From positions 3,596,001-3,660,000 of the forward strand of contig NC_079887.1 of assembly GCF_029227915.1 (NCBI RefSeq): a stretch of DNA of 64,000 nucleotides, written 5' to 3'. Within the stretch, counting starts at the first letter, position 1. Every line of letters begins with the position of its first letter. The notes under the pieces are model-generated. The model saw nothing but the letters and a program-made list of their open reading frames with translations. It was not told the origin of the DNA and did no database searches. The translations under genes and the position numbers were made by a program. This DNA is from Hydractinia symbiolongicarpus (taxonomy: Eukaryota; Cnidaria; Hydrozoa; Anthoathecata; Hydractiniidae). This document shows positions 37,531 through 50,076 of the stretch, one piece after another.

Positions 37531-40500
37531 TTAATCGCCGGCAAACAAAAACCTGCGATTTCCCGTAAATCTCGGACTCGGCCCGTATAGTCAAAAGTAT
37601 ACAAAGAAACTACCCAGGGAGTAAACTCTTTTCCAGAACAATTTTTTAAATTATCTTTTCACCACTAAAACGCATGAGACTTGTAGTTTTTAAAAATGTT
37701 TTCATTTTTGATGAGACGCTGAATAAAAGGAGTTTAATTGCCGGCAAACGAAAACCCGCCATTTCCCGTAAACCCAGGACTCGGCCCGTATAATCAAAAG
37801 TATACAAAGAAAGTACCCAAGGGAGTAAACTCATTTTCCGAACGATTTTTTAAATTATTTTTTCACCACTAAAACGCATGAGACTTGTAGTTTTCAAAAA
37901 TGTTTTCATTTTTGATGAGACGCTGAATAAAAGAAGTTTAATCGCCGGCAAACGAAAACCTGCGATTTCCCGTAAATTCCGGACTCGGCCCGTATAGTCA
38001 AAAGTATACAAGGAAAGTACCCAGGGAGTAAACTCATTTCCCGAACGATTTTTTAAATTATTTTTTTCACCACTAAAACGCATGAGACTTGTAGTTTTTA
38101 AAAATGTTTTCATTTTTGATGAGACGCTAAATAAAAGGAGTTTAATCGCCGGCAAAGGAAAACCTGCGATTTCCCGTAAATCCCTGACTCGGCCCGTATA
38201 GTCGAATGTACACAAAGAAACTACCCGGGGAGTAAACTCATTTCCAGAACGATTTTTTAAATTATTATTTCACCACTAAAGCCCATGAGACTTGTAGTTT
38301 TTAAAAATGTTTTCATTTTTGATGAGACGCTAAATAAAAGGAGTTTAATCGCCCGCAAACGAAAACCTGCGATTTCCCGGAAATCCCTGACTCGGCCCGT
38401 ATAGTCAAATGTATACAAAGAAAGTACCCTGTGAGTAAACTCATTTCCAGAACGATTTTTTAAATTATTATTTCACCACTAAAGCCCATGAGACTTGTAG
38501 TTTTTAAAAATGTTTTCATTTTTGATAAGACGCTAAATAAAAGGAGTTTAATCGCCGGCAAACGAAAACCTGCGATTTCCCGTAAATCCCTGACTCGGCC
38601 CGTATAGTCAAAAGTATACAAAAAAAGTACCCAGGGAGTAAACTCATTTCCCGAACGATTTTTTGAATTATTATTTCTCCACTAAAGCCCATGAGACTTG
38701 TAGTTTTTAAAAATGTTTTCATTTTTGATGAGACGCTGAATAAAAGAAGTTTAATCGCCGGCAAACGAAAACCCGCGACTTCCCGTAAATCCCGGACTCG
38801 GCCCGTATAGTCAAAGGTATACAAGGAAAGTACCCAGGGAGTAAACTCATTTCCCGAACGATTTTTTAAATTATTTTTTTCACCACTAAAACGCATGAGA
38901 CTTGTAGTTTTCAAAAATGTTTTCATTTTTGATGAGACGCTGAATAAAAGAAGTTTAATCGCCGGCAAACGAAAACCTGCGATTTCCCGTAAATCCTGGA
39001 CTTGGCCCGTATAGTCAAAAGTATACAAAGAAAGTACCCAGGAAGTAAACTCAATTCCCGATCGATTTTTCAAATTATTATTTCACCTCTAAAGCCCATG
39101 AGACTTGTTGTTTTTAAAAATGTTTTCATTCTTGATGAGACGCTGAATAAAAGAAGTTTAATCGCCGGCAAACGAAAACCCGCGATTTCCCGTAAATCCC
39201 TGACTCGGCCCGTATAGTCGAATGTATACAAAGAAAGTACCCTGCGAGTAAACTCATTTCCAGAAGGATTTTTTAAATTATTATTTCACCACTAAAGCCC
39301 ATGAGACTTGTAGTTTTTACAAATGTTTTCATTTTTGATGAGACGCTAAATAAAAGGAGTTTAATCGCCGGCAATCGAAAACCTGCGATTTCCCGTAAAT
39401 CCATGACTCGGCCCGTATAGTCAAAAGCATACAAAAAAAGTACCCAGGGAGTAAACTCATTTCCCGAACGATTTTTTGAATTATTATTTCTCCACTAAAG
39501 CCCAGGAGACTTGTAGTTTTTAAAAATGTTTTCATTTTTGATGAGACGATGAATAAAAGAAGTTTAATCGCCGGCAAACGAAAACCCGCGACTTCCCGTA
39601 AATCCCGGACTCGGCCCGTATAGTCAAAAGTATACAAGGAAAGTACCCAGGGAGTAAACGCATTTCCCGACCGATTTTTTAAATTATTTTTCACCACTAA
39701 AACGCATGAGACTTGTAGTTTTTAAAAATGTTTTCATTTTTGATGAGACGCTAAATAAAAGGAGTTTAATCGCCGGCAAACGAAAACCTGCGATTTCCCG
39801 TAAATCCCTGACTCGGCCCGTATAGTCGAATGTACACAAAGAAACTACCCAGGGAGTAAACTCATTTCCAGAACGATTTTTTAAATTATTATTTCACCAC
39901 TAAAGCCCATGAGACTTGTACTTTTTAAAAATGTTTTCATTTTTGATGAGACGCTAAATAAAAGGAGTTTAATCGCCGGCAAACGAAAACCTGCGATTTC
40001 CCGTAAATCCCTGACTCGGCCCGTATAGTCGAATGTATACAAAGAAAGTACCCTGTGAGTAAACTCATTTCCAGAACGATTTTTTAAATTATTATTTCAC
40101 CACTAAAGCCCATGAGACTTGTAGTTTTTAAAAATGTTTTCATTTTTGATGAGACGCTAAATAAAAGGAGTTTAATCGCCGGCAAACGAAAACCTGCGAT
40201 TTCCCGTAAATCCCTGACTCGGCCCGTATAGTCAAAAGTACACAAAAAAGTACCCAGGGAGTAAACTCATTTCCCGAACGATTTTTCGAATTATTATTTC
40301 ACCACTAAAGCCCATGAGACTTGTAGTTTTTACAAATGTTTTCATTTTTGATGAGACGCTGAATAAAAGAAGTTTAATCGCCGGCAAACGAAAACCCGCG
40401 ACTTCCCGTAAATTCCGGACTCGGCCCGTATAGTCAAAAGTATACAAGGAAAGTACCCAGGGAGTAAACTCATTTCCCGAACGATTTTTTAAATTATTTT

Positions 40501-40900
40501 TTTCACCACTAAAACGCATGAGACTTGTAGTTTTTAAAAATGTTTTCATTTTTGATGAGACGCTAAATAAAAGGAGTTTAATCGCCGGCAAACGAAAACC
40601 TGCGATTTCCCGTAAATCCCTGACTCGGCCCGTATAGTCGAATGTACACAAAGAAACTACCCAGGGAGTAAACTCATTTCCAGAACGATTTTTTAATTTA
40701 TTATTTCACCACTGAAGCCCATGAGACTTGTAGTTTTTAAAAATGTTTTCATTTTTGATGAGACGCTAAATAAAAGGAGTTTAATCGCCCGCAAACGAAA
40801 ACCTGCGATTTCCCGTAAATCCCTGACTCGGCCCGTATAGTCAAATGTATACAAAGAAAGTACCCTGTGAGTAAACTCATTTCCAGAACGATTTTTTAAA
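36615..40900 (+). repeat. 5,283 bp super-HOR (26 monomers), copy 1
   Basis: About 4.3 kb matching 41,885-46,185 at an offset of 5,283-5,285 bp. Landmarks are 37,646 and 42,929; 37,850 and 43,133; 38,516 and 43,799; 39,329 and 44,612. Shared rare variants include TTTGATAAGACGC (38,522 and 43,805), ACCCGGGGAG (38,223 and 43,506) and GTACCCAAGGGAG (one extra base). It overlaps the 3,656 bp repeat, so the same DNA took part in at least two amplification events. Confidence 0.85.
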
Positions 40901-41190
40901 TTATTATTTCACCACTAAAGCCCATGAGACTTGTAGTTTTTAAAAATGTTTTCATTTTTGATGAGACGCTAAATAAAAGGAGTTTAATCGCCGGCAAACG
41001 AAAACCTGCGATTTCCCGTAAATCCCTGACTCGGCCCGTATAGTCAAAAGTATACAAAAAAAGTACCCAGGGAGTAAACTCATTTCCCGAACGATTTTTT
41101 GAATTATTATTTCTCCACTAAAGCCCATGAGACTTGTAGTTTTTAAAAATGTTTTCATTTTTGATGAGACGCTGAATAAAAGAAGTTTAA
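38898..41190 (+). repeat. Segment repeated at 3,656-3,658 bp offset, copy 2
   Basis: Partner of 35,240-37,530. It has the T-run contraction (TTATTTTTCACCAC near 39,685) and GCCCAGGAGAC near 39,502, the latter shared with 44,785 in the 5,283 bp duplicate. That places the change before the larger duplication. Confidence 0.8.
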
Positions 41191-41884
41191 TCGCCGGCAA
41201 ACGAAAACCCGCGACTTCCCGTAAATCCCGGACTCGGCCCGTATAGTCAAAGGTATACAAGGAAAGTACCCAGGGAGTAAACTCATTTCCCGAACGATTT
41301 TTTAAATTATTTTTTTCACCACTAAAACGCATGAGACTTGTAGTTTTCAAAAATGTTTTCATTTTTGATGAGACGCTGAATAAAAGAAGTTTAATCGCCG
41401 GCAAACAAAAACCTGCGATTTCCCGTAAATCTCGGACTCGGCCCGTATAGTCAAAAGTATACAAAGAAACTACCCAGGGAGTAAACTCTTTTCCAGAACA
41501 ATTTTTTAAATTATCTTTTCACCACTAAAACGCATGAGACTTGTAGTTTTTAAAAATGTTTTCATTTTTGATGAGACGCTGAATAAAAGGAGTTTAATTG
41601 CCGGCAAACGAAAACCCGCCATTTCCCGTAAACCCAGGACTCGGCCCGTATAATCAAAAGTATACAAAGAAAGTACCCAAGGGAGTAAACTCATTTTCCG
41701 AACGATTTTTTAAATTATTTTTTCACCACTAAAACGCATGAGACTTGTAGTTTTCAAAAATGTTTTCATTTTTGATGAGACGCTGAATAAAAGAAGTTTA
41801 ATCGCCGGCAAACGAAAACCTGCGATTTCCCGTAAATTCCGGACTCGGCCCGTATAGTCAAAAGTATACAAGGAAAGTACCCAG

Positions 41885-44800
41885 GGAGTAAACTCATTTC
41901 CCGAACGATTTTTCGAATTATTATTTCACCACTAAAGCCCATGAGACTTGTAGTTTTTACAAATGTTTTCATTTTTGATGAGACGCTGAATAAAAGAAGT
42001 TTAATCGCCGGCAAACGAAAACCCGCGACTTCCCGTAAATTCCGGACTCGGCCCGTATAGTCAAAAGTATACAAGGAAAGTACCCAGGGAGTAAACTCAT
42101 TTCCCGAACGATTTTTTAAATTATTTTTTTCACCACTAAAACGCATGAGACTTGTAGTTTTTAAAAATGTTTTCATTTTTGATGAGACGCTAAATAAAAG
42201 GAGTTTAATCGCCGGCAAACGAAAACCTGCGATTTCCCGTAAATCCCTGACTCGGCCCGTATAGTCGAATGTACACAAAGAAACTACCCAGGGAGTAAAC
42301 TCATTTCCAGAACGATTTTTTAAATTATTATTTCACCACTGAAGCCCATGAGACTTGTAGTTTTTAAAAATGTTTTCATTTTTGATGAGACGCTAAATAA
42401 AAGGAGTTTAATCGCCCGCAAACGAAAACCTGCGATTTCCCGTAAATCCCTGACTCGGCCCGTATAGTCAAATGTATACAAAGAAAGTACCCTGTGAGTA
42501 AACTCATTTCCAGAACGATTTTTTAAATTATTATTTCACCACTAAAGCCCATGAGACTTGTAGTTTTTAAAAATGTTTTCATTTTTGATGAGACGCTAAA
42601 TAAAAGGAGTTTAATCGCCGGCAAACGAAAACCTGCGATTTTCCGTAAATCCCTGACTCGGCCCGTATAGTCAAAAGTATACAAAAAAAGTACCCAGGGA
42701 GTAAACTCATTTCCCGAACGATTTTTTGAATTATTATTTCTCCACTAAAGCCCATGAGACTTGTAGTTTTTAAAAATGTTTTCATTTTTGATGAGACGCT
42801 GAATAAAAGAAGTTTAATCGCCGGCAAACGAAAACCCGCGACTTCCCGTAAATCTCGGACTCGGCCCGTATAGTCAAAAGTATACAAAGAAACTACCCAG
42901 GGAGTAAACTCTTTTCCAGAACAATTTTTTAAATTATCTTTTCACCACTAAAACGCATGAGACTTGTAGTTTTTAAAAATGTTTTCATTTTTGATGAGAC
43001 GCTGAATAAAAGGAGTTTAATTGCCGGCAAACGAAAACCCGCCATTTCCCGTAAACCCAGGACTCGGCCCGTATAATCAAAAGTATACAAAGAAAGTACC
43101 CAAGGGAGTAAACTCATTTTCCGAACGATTTTTTAAATTATTTTTTCACCACTAAAACGCATGAGACTTGTAGTTTTCAAAAATGTTTTCATTTTTGATG
43201 AGACGCTGAATAAAAGAAGTTTAATCGCCGGCAAACGAAAACCTGCGATTTCCCGTAAATTCCGGACTCGGCCCGTATAGTCAAAAGTATACAAGGAAAG
43301 TACCCAGGGAGTAAACTCATTTCCCGAACGATTTTTTAAATTATTTTTTTCACCACTAAAACGCATGAGACTTGTAGTTTTTAAAAATGTTTTCATTTTT
43401 GATGAGACGCTAAATAAAAGGAGTTTAATCGCCGGCAAAGGAAAACCTGCGATTTCCCGTAAATCCCTGACTCGGCCCGTATAGTCGAATGTACACAAAG
43501 AAACTACCCGGGGAGTAAACTCATTTCCAGAACAATTTTTTAAATTATTATTTCACCACTAAAGCCCATGAGACTTGTAGTTTTTAAAAATGTTTTCATT
43601 TTTGATGAGACGCTAAATAAAAGGAGTTTAATCGCCCGCAAACGAAAACCTGCGATTTCCCGTAAATCCCTGACTCGGCCCGTATAGTCAAATGTATACA
43701 AAGAAAGTACCCTGTGAGTAAACTCATTTCCAGAACGATTTTTTAAATTATTATTTCACCACTAAAGCCCATGAGACTTGTAGTTTTTAAAAATGTTTTC
43801 ATTTTTGATAAGACGCTAAATAAAAGGAGTTTAATCGCCGGCAAACGAAAACCTGCGATTTCCCGTAAATCCCTGACTCGGCCCGTATAGTCAAAAGTAT
43901 ACAAAAAAAGTACCCAGGGAGTAAACTCATTTCCCGAACGATTTTTTGAATTATTATTTCTCCACTAAAGCCCATGAGACTTGTAGTTTTTAAAAATGTT
44001 TTCATTTTTGATGAGACGCGGAATAAAAGAAGTTTAATCGCCGGCAAACGAAAACCCGCGACTTCCCGTAAATCCCGGACTCGGCCCGTATAGTCAAAGG
44101 TATACAAGGAAAGTACCCAGGGAGTAAACTCATTTCCCGAACGATTTTTTAAATTATTTTTTTCACCACTAAAACGCATGAGACTTGTAGTTTTCAAAAA
44201 TGTTTTCATTTTTGATGAGACGCTGAATAAAAGAAGTTTAATCGCCGGCAAACGAAAACCTGCGATTTCCCGTAAATCCCGGACTCGGCCCGTATAGTCA
44301 AAAGTATACAAAGAAAGTACCCAGGAAGTAAACTCAATTCCCGATCGATTTTTCAAATTATTATTTCACCGCTAAAGCCCATGAGACTTGTTGTTTTTAA
44401 AAATGTTTTCATTCTTGATGAGACGCTGAATAAAAGAAGTTTAATCGCCGGCAAACGAAAACCCGCGATTTCCCGTAAATCCCTGACTCGGCCCGTATAG
44501 TCGAATGTATACAAAGAAAGTACCCTGCGAGTAAACTCATTTCCAGAAGGATTTTTTAAATTATTATTTCACCACTAAAGCCCATGAGACTTGTAGTTTT
44601 TACAAATGTTTTCATTTTTGATGAGACGCTAAATAAAAGGAGTTTAATCGCCGGCAATCGAAAACCTGCGATTTCCCGTAAATCCATGACTCGGCCCGTA
44701 TAGTCAAAAGCATACAAAAAAAGTACCCAGGGAGTAAACTCATTTCCCGAACGATTTTTTGAATTATTATTTCTCCACTAAAGCCCAGGAGACTTGTAGT

Positions 44801-46185
44801 TTTTAAAAATGTTTTCATTTTTGATGAGACGATGAATAAAAGAAGTTTAATCGCCGGCAAACGAAAACCCGCGACTTCCCGTAAATCCCGGACTCGGCCC
44901 GTATAGTCAAAAGTATACAAGGAAAGTACCCAGGGAGTAAACGCATTTCCCGACCGATTTTTTAAATTATTTTTTTCACCACTAAAACGCATGAGACTTG
45001 TAGTTTTTAAAAATGTTTTCATTTTTGATGAGACGCTAAATAAAAGGAGTTTAATCGCCGGCAAACGAAAACCTGCGATTTCCCGTAAATCCCTGACTCG
45101 GCCCGTATAGTCGAATGTACACAAAGAAACTACCCAGGGAGTAAACTCATTTCCAGAACGATTTTTTAAATTATTATTTCACCACTAAAGCCCATGAGAC
45201 TTGTAGTTTTTAAAAATGTTTTCATTTTTGATGAGACGCTAAATAAAAGGAGTTTAATCGCCGGCAAACGAAAACCTGCGATTTCCCGTAAATCCCTGAC
45301 TCGGCCCGTATAGTCGAATGTATACAAAGAAAGTACCCTGTGAGTAAACTCATTTCCAGAACGATTTTTTAAATTATTATTTCACCACTAAAGCCCATGA
45401 GACTTGTAGTTTTTAAAAATGTTTTCATTTTTGATGAGACGCTAAATAAAAGGAGTTTAATCGCCGGCAAACGAAAACCTGCGATTTCCCGTAAATCCCT
45501 GACTCGGCCCGTATAGTCAAAAGTATACAAAAAAGTACCCAGGGAGTAAACTCATTTCCCGAACGATTTTTCGAATTATTATTTCACCACTAAAGCCCAT
45601 GAGACTGGTAGTTTTTACAAATGTTTTCATTTTTGATGAGACGCTGAATAAAAGAAGTTTAATCGCCGGCAAACGAAAACCCGCGACTTCCCGTAAATTC
45701 CGGACTCGGCCTGTATAGTCAAAAGTATACAAGGAAAGTACCCAGGGAGTAAACTCATTTCCCGAACGATTTTTTAAATTATTTTTTTCACCACTAAAAC
45801 GCATGAGACTTGTAGTTTTTAAAAATGTTTTCATTTTTGATGAGACGCTAAATAAAAGGAGTTTAATCGCCGGCAAACGAAAACCTGCGATTTCCCGTAA
45901 ATCCCTGACTCGGCCCGTATAGTCGAATGTACACAAAGAAACTACCCAGGGAGTAAACTCATTTCCAGAACGATTTTTTAAATTATTATTTCACCACTGA
46001 AGCCCATGAGACTTGTAGTTTTTAAAAATGTTTTCATTTTTGATGAGACGCTAAATAAAAGGAGTTTAATCGCCCGCAAACGAAAACCTGCGATTTCCCG
46101 TAAATCCCTGACTCGGCCCGTATAGTCAAATGTATACAAAGAAAGTACCCTGTGAGTAAACTCATTTCCAGAACGATTTTTTAAA
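41885..46185 (+). repeat. 5,283 bp super-HOR (26 monomers), copy 2
   Basis: Partner of 36,615-40,900. Small differences include GACGCGGAATAAAAG near 44,017, GAGACTGGTAG near 45,602 and GGCCTGTATAG near 45,710. At 46,185 it switches to a T7-run A-type monomer and loses the correspondence. Confidence 0.85.
42853..44245 (+). repeat. 3,456 bp-offset repeat, copy 1
   Basis: About seven monomers that recur at 46,309-47,701 (17 monomers later). The shared run begins at AAATCTCGGACTCGG and includes GTACCCAAGGGAG, ACCCGGGGAG and TTTGATAAGACGC. Confidence 0.8.
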
Positions 46186-46308
46186 TTATTTTTTTCACCA
46201 CTAAAACGCATGAGACTTGTAGTTTTCAAAAATGTTTTCATTTTTGATGAGACGCTGAATAAAAGAAGTTTAATCGCCGGCAAACAAAAACCTGCGATTT
46301 CCCGTAAA

Positions 46309-47701
46309 TCTCGGACTCGGCCCGTATAGTCAAAAGTATACAAAGAAACTACCCAGGGAGTAAACTCTTTTCCAGAACAATTTTTTAAATTATCTTTTCA
46401 CCACTAAAACGCATGAGACTTGTAAATTTTAAAAATGTTTTCATTTTTGATGAGACGCTGAATAAAAGGAGTTTAATTGCCGGCAAACGAAAACCCGCCA
46501 TTTCCCGTAAACCCAGGACTCGGCCCGTATAATCAAAAGTATACAAAGAAAGTACCCAAGGGAGTAAACTCATTTTCCGAACGATTTTTTAAAGTATTTT
46601 TTCACCACTAAAACGCATGAGACTTGTAGTTTTCAAAAATGTTTTCATTTTTGATGAGACGCTGAATAAAAGAAGTTTAATCGCCGGCAAACGAAAACCT
46701 GCGATTTCCCGTAAATTCCGGACTCGGCCCGTATAGTCAAAAGTATACAAGGAAAGTACCCAGGGAGTAAACTCATTTCCCGAACGATTTTTTAAATTAT
46801 TTTTTTCACCACTAAAACGCATGAGACTTGTAGTTTTTAAAAATGTTTTCATTTTTGATGAGACGCTAAATAAAAGGAGTTTAATCGCCGGCAAAGGAAA
46901 ACCTGCGATTTCCCGTAAATCCCTGACTCGGCCCGTATAGTCGAATGTACACAAAGAAACTACCCGGGGAGTAAACTCATTTCCAGAACGATTTTTTAAA
47001 TTATTATTTCACCACTAAAGCCCATGAGACTTGTAGTTTTTAAAAATGTTTTCATTTTTGATGAGACGCTAAATAAAAGGAGTTTAATCGCCCGCAAACG
47101 AAAACCTGCGATTTCCCGTAAATCCCTGACTCGGCCCGTATAGTCAAATGTATACAAAGAAAGTACCCTGTGAGTAAACTCATTTCCAGAACGATTTTTT
47201 AAATTATTATTTCACCACTAAAGCCCATGAGACTTGTAGTTTTTAAAAATGTTTTCATTTTTGATAAGACGCTAAATAAAAGGAGTTTAATCGCCGGCAA
47301 ACGAAAACCTGCGATTTCCCGTAAATCCCTGACTCGGCCCGTATAGTCAAAAGTATACAAAAAAAGTACCCAGGGAGTAAACTCATTTCCCGAACGATTT
47401 TTTGAATTATTATTTCTCCACTAAAGCCCATGAGACTTGTAGTTTTTAAAAATGTTTTCATTTTTGATGAGACGCTGAATAAAAGAAGTTTAATCGCCGG
47501 CAAACGAAAACCCGCGACTTCCCGTAAATCCCGGACTCGGCCCGTATAGTCAAAGGTATACAAGGAAAGTACCCAGGGAGTAAACTCATTTCCCGAACGA
47601 TTTTTTAAATTATTTTTTTCACCACTAAAACGCATGAGACTTGTAGTTTTCAAAAATGTTTTCATTTTTGATGAGACGCTGAATAAAAGAAGTTTAATCG
47701 C
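46309..47701 (+). repeat. 3,456 bp-offset repeat, copy 2
   Basis: Partner of 42,853-44,245, and hence a third copy of part of 37,570-38,960. Private changes are TGTAAATTTTAAAAATG near 46,422 and TTTTTTAAAGTATTTTTTC near 46,583. Confidence 0.8.
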
Positions 47702-48044
47702 CGGCAAACAAAAACCTGCGATTTCCCGTAAATCCCGGACTCGGCCCGTATAGTCAAAAGTATACAAAGAAACTACCCAGGGAGTAAACTCTTTTCCAGA
47801 ACAATTTTTTAAATTATCTTTTCACCACTAAAACGCATGAGACTTGTAGTTTTCAAAAATGTTTTCATTTTTGATGAGACGCTGAATAAAAGAAGTTTAA
47901 TCGCCGGCAAACGAAAACCTGCGATTTCCCGTAAATCCCGGACTCGGCCCGTAAAGTCAAAAGTATACAAAGAAAGTAACCAGGGAGTAAAATCATTTCC
48001 CGAACGATTTTACAAATTATTATTTCACCACTAAAGCCCATGAG
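47702..48044 (+). repeat. Copy of the octamer-start monomers, 13 kb from its source
   Basis: The CCCGTAAAGTC / AACGATTTTACAAATTATT monomers here match 33,205-33,400 and 34,831-35,030. The TTTTACAAATT variant is shared by just these three places. It shows long-range exchange across the intervening 5,283 bp super-HOR. Confidence 0.7.
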
Positions 48045-50076
48045 ACTTGTAGTTTTTAAAAATGTTTTCATTTTTGATGAGACGCTGAATAAAAGGAGTT
48101 TAATCGCCGGCAAACGAAAACCCGCCATTTCCCGTTAACCCAGGACTCGGCCCGTATAATCAAAAGTATACAAAGAAAGTACCCAAGGGAGTAAACTCAT
48201 TTTCCGAACGATTTTTTAAATTATTTTTTCACCACTAAAACGCATGAGACTTGTAGTTTTCAAAAATGTTTTCATTTTTGATGAGACGCTGAATAAAAGA
48301 AGTTTAATCGCCGGCAAACGAAAACCTGCGATTTCCCGTAAATCCCGGACTCGGCCCGTATAGTCAAAAGTATACAAAGAAAGTACCCTGTGAGTAAACT
48401 AATTTCCCGAACGATTTTTTAAATTATTTTTTCACCACTAAAACGCATGAGACTTGTAGTTTTCAAAAATGTTTTCATTTTTGATGAGACGCTTAATAAA
48501 AGAGGTTTAATCGCCGGCAAACGAAAACCCGCGATTTCCAGTAAATCCCGGGGGTGGCCCGTATAGTCGAATGTATACAAAGAAAGTACCCAGGGAGTAA
48601 ACTCATTTCGCGAACGATTTTTTGAATTATTATTTCTCCACTAAAGCCCATGAGACTTGTAGTTTTTAAAAATGTCTTCATTTTTGACGAGACGCTGAAT
48701 AAAAGAAGTTTAATCGCCGGCAAACGAAAACCCGCGACTTCCCGTAAATCCCGGACTCGGCCCGTATAGTCAAAAGTATACAAGGAAAGTACCCAGGGAG
48801 TAAACTCATTTCCCGAACGATTTTTTAAATTATTTTTTTCACCACTAAAACGCATGAGACTTGTAGTTTTCAAAAATGTTTTCATTTTTGATGAGACGCT
48901 GAATAAAAGAAGTTTAATCGCCGGCAAACAAAAACCTGCGATTTCCCGTAAATCCCGGACTCGGCCCGTATAGTCAAAAGTATTCAAAGAAACTACCCAG
49001 GGAGTAAACTCTTTTCCAGAACGATTTTTTAAATTATCTTTTCACCACTAAAACGCATGAGACTTGTAGTTTTCAAAAATGTTTTCATTTTTGATGAGAC
49101 GCTGAATAAAAGAAGTTTAATCGCCGGCAAACGAAAACCTGCGATTTCCCGTAAATCCCGGACTCGGCCCGTAAAGTCGAAAGTATACAAAGAAAGTAAC
49201 CAGGGAGTAAAATCATTTCCCGAACGATTTTTCAATTTATTATTTCACCACTAAAGCCCATGAGACTTGTAGTTTTTAAAAATGTTTTCATTTTTGATGA
49301 GACGCTGAATAAAAGGAGTTTAATTGCCGGAAAACAAAAACCCGCCATTTCGCGTAAACCCAGGACTCGGCCCGTATAATCAAAAGTATACAAAGAAAGT
49401 ACCCAGGGAGTAAACTCATTTTCCGAACGATTTTTCAAATTATTTTTTCACCACTAAAACGCATGAGACTTGTAGTTTTCAAAAATGTTTTCATTTTTGA
49501 TGAGACGCTGAATAAAAGAAGTTTAATCGCCGGCAAACGAAAACCTGCGATTTCCCGTAAATCCCGGACTCGGCCCGTATAGTCAAAAGTATACAAAGAA
49601 AGTACCCAGGAAGTAAACTCAATTCCCGAACGATTTTTCAAATTATTACTTCACCACTAAAGCCCATGAGACTTGTTGTTTTTGAAAATGTTTTCATTCT
49701 TGATGAGACGCTGAATAAAAGAAGTTTAATCGCCGGCAAACGAAAACCTGCGACTTCCCGTAAATCCCGGACTCGGCCCGTATAGTCAAAAGTATACAAG
49801 GAAAGTACCCAGGGAGTAAACTCATTTCCCGAACGATTTTTTAAATTATTTTTTTCACCACTAAAACGCATGAGACTTGTAGTTTTCAAAAATGTTTTCA
49901 TTTTTGATGAGACGCTGAATAAAAGAAGTTTAATCGCCGGCAAACAAAAACCTGCGATTTCCTGTAAATCCCGGACTCGGCCCGTATAGTCAAAAGTATA
50001 CAAGGAAAGTACCCAGGGAGTAAACTCTTTTCCAGAACGATTTTTTAAATTATCTTTTCACCACTAAAACGCATGA
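48045..50076 (+). repeat. 2,032 bp HOR (10 monomers), copy 1
   Basis: Recurs at 50,077-51,908, first at a 2,032 bp and then a 1,828 bp offset; copy 2 lacks one 204 bp monomer. Shared rare markers are CCCTGTGAGTAAACTAATTTC (48,386 and 50,418), TTTGACGAGACGC (48,684 and 50,716), TTGTTGTTTTTGAAAATG (49,672 and 51,500), TTTCAATTTATT and GCCGGAAAAC. The GGGGGTGG subfamily reappears here at 48,549. Confidence 0.87.
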
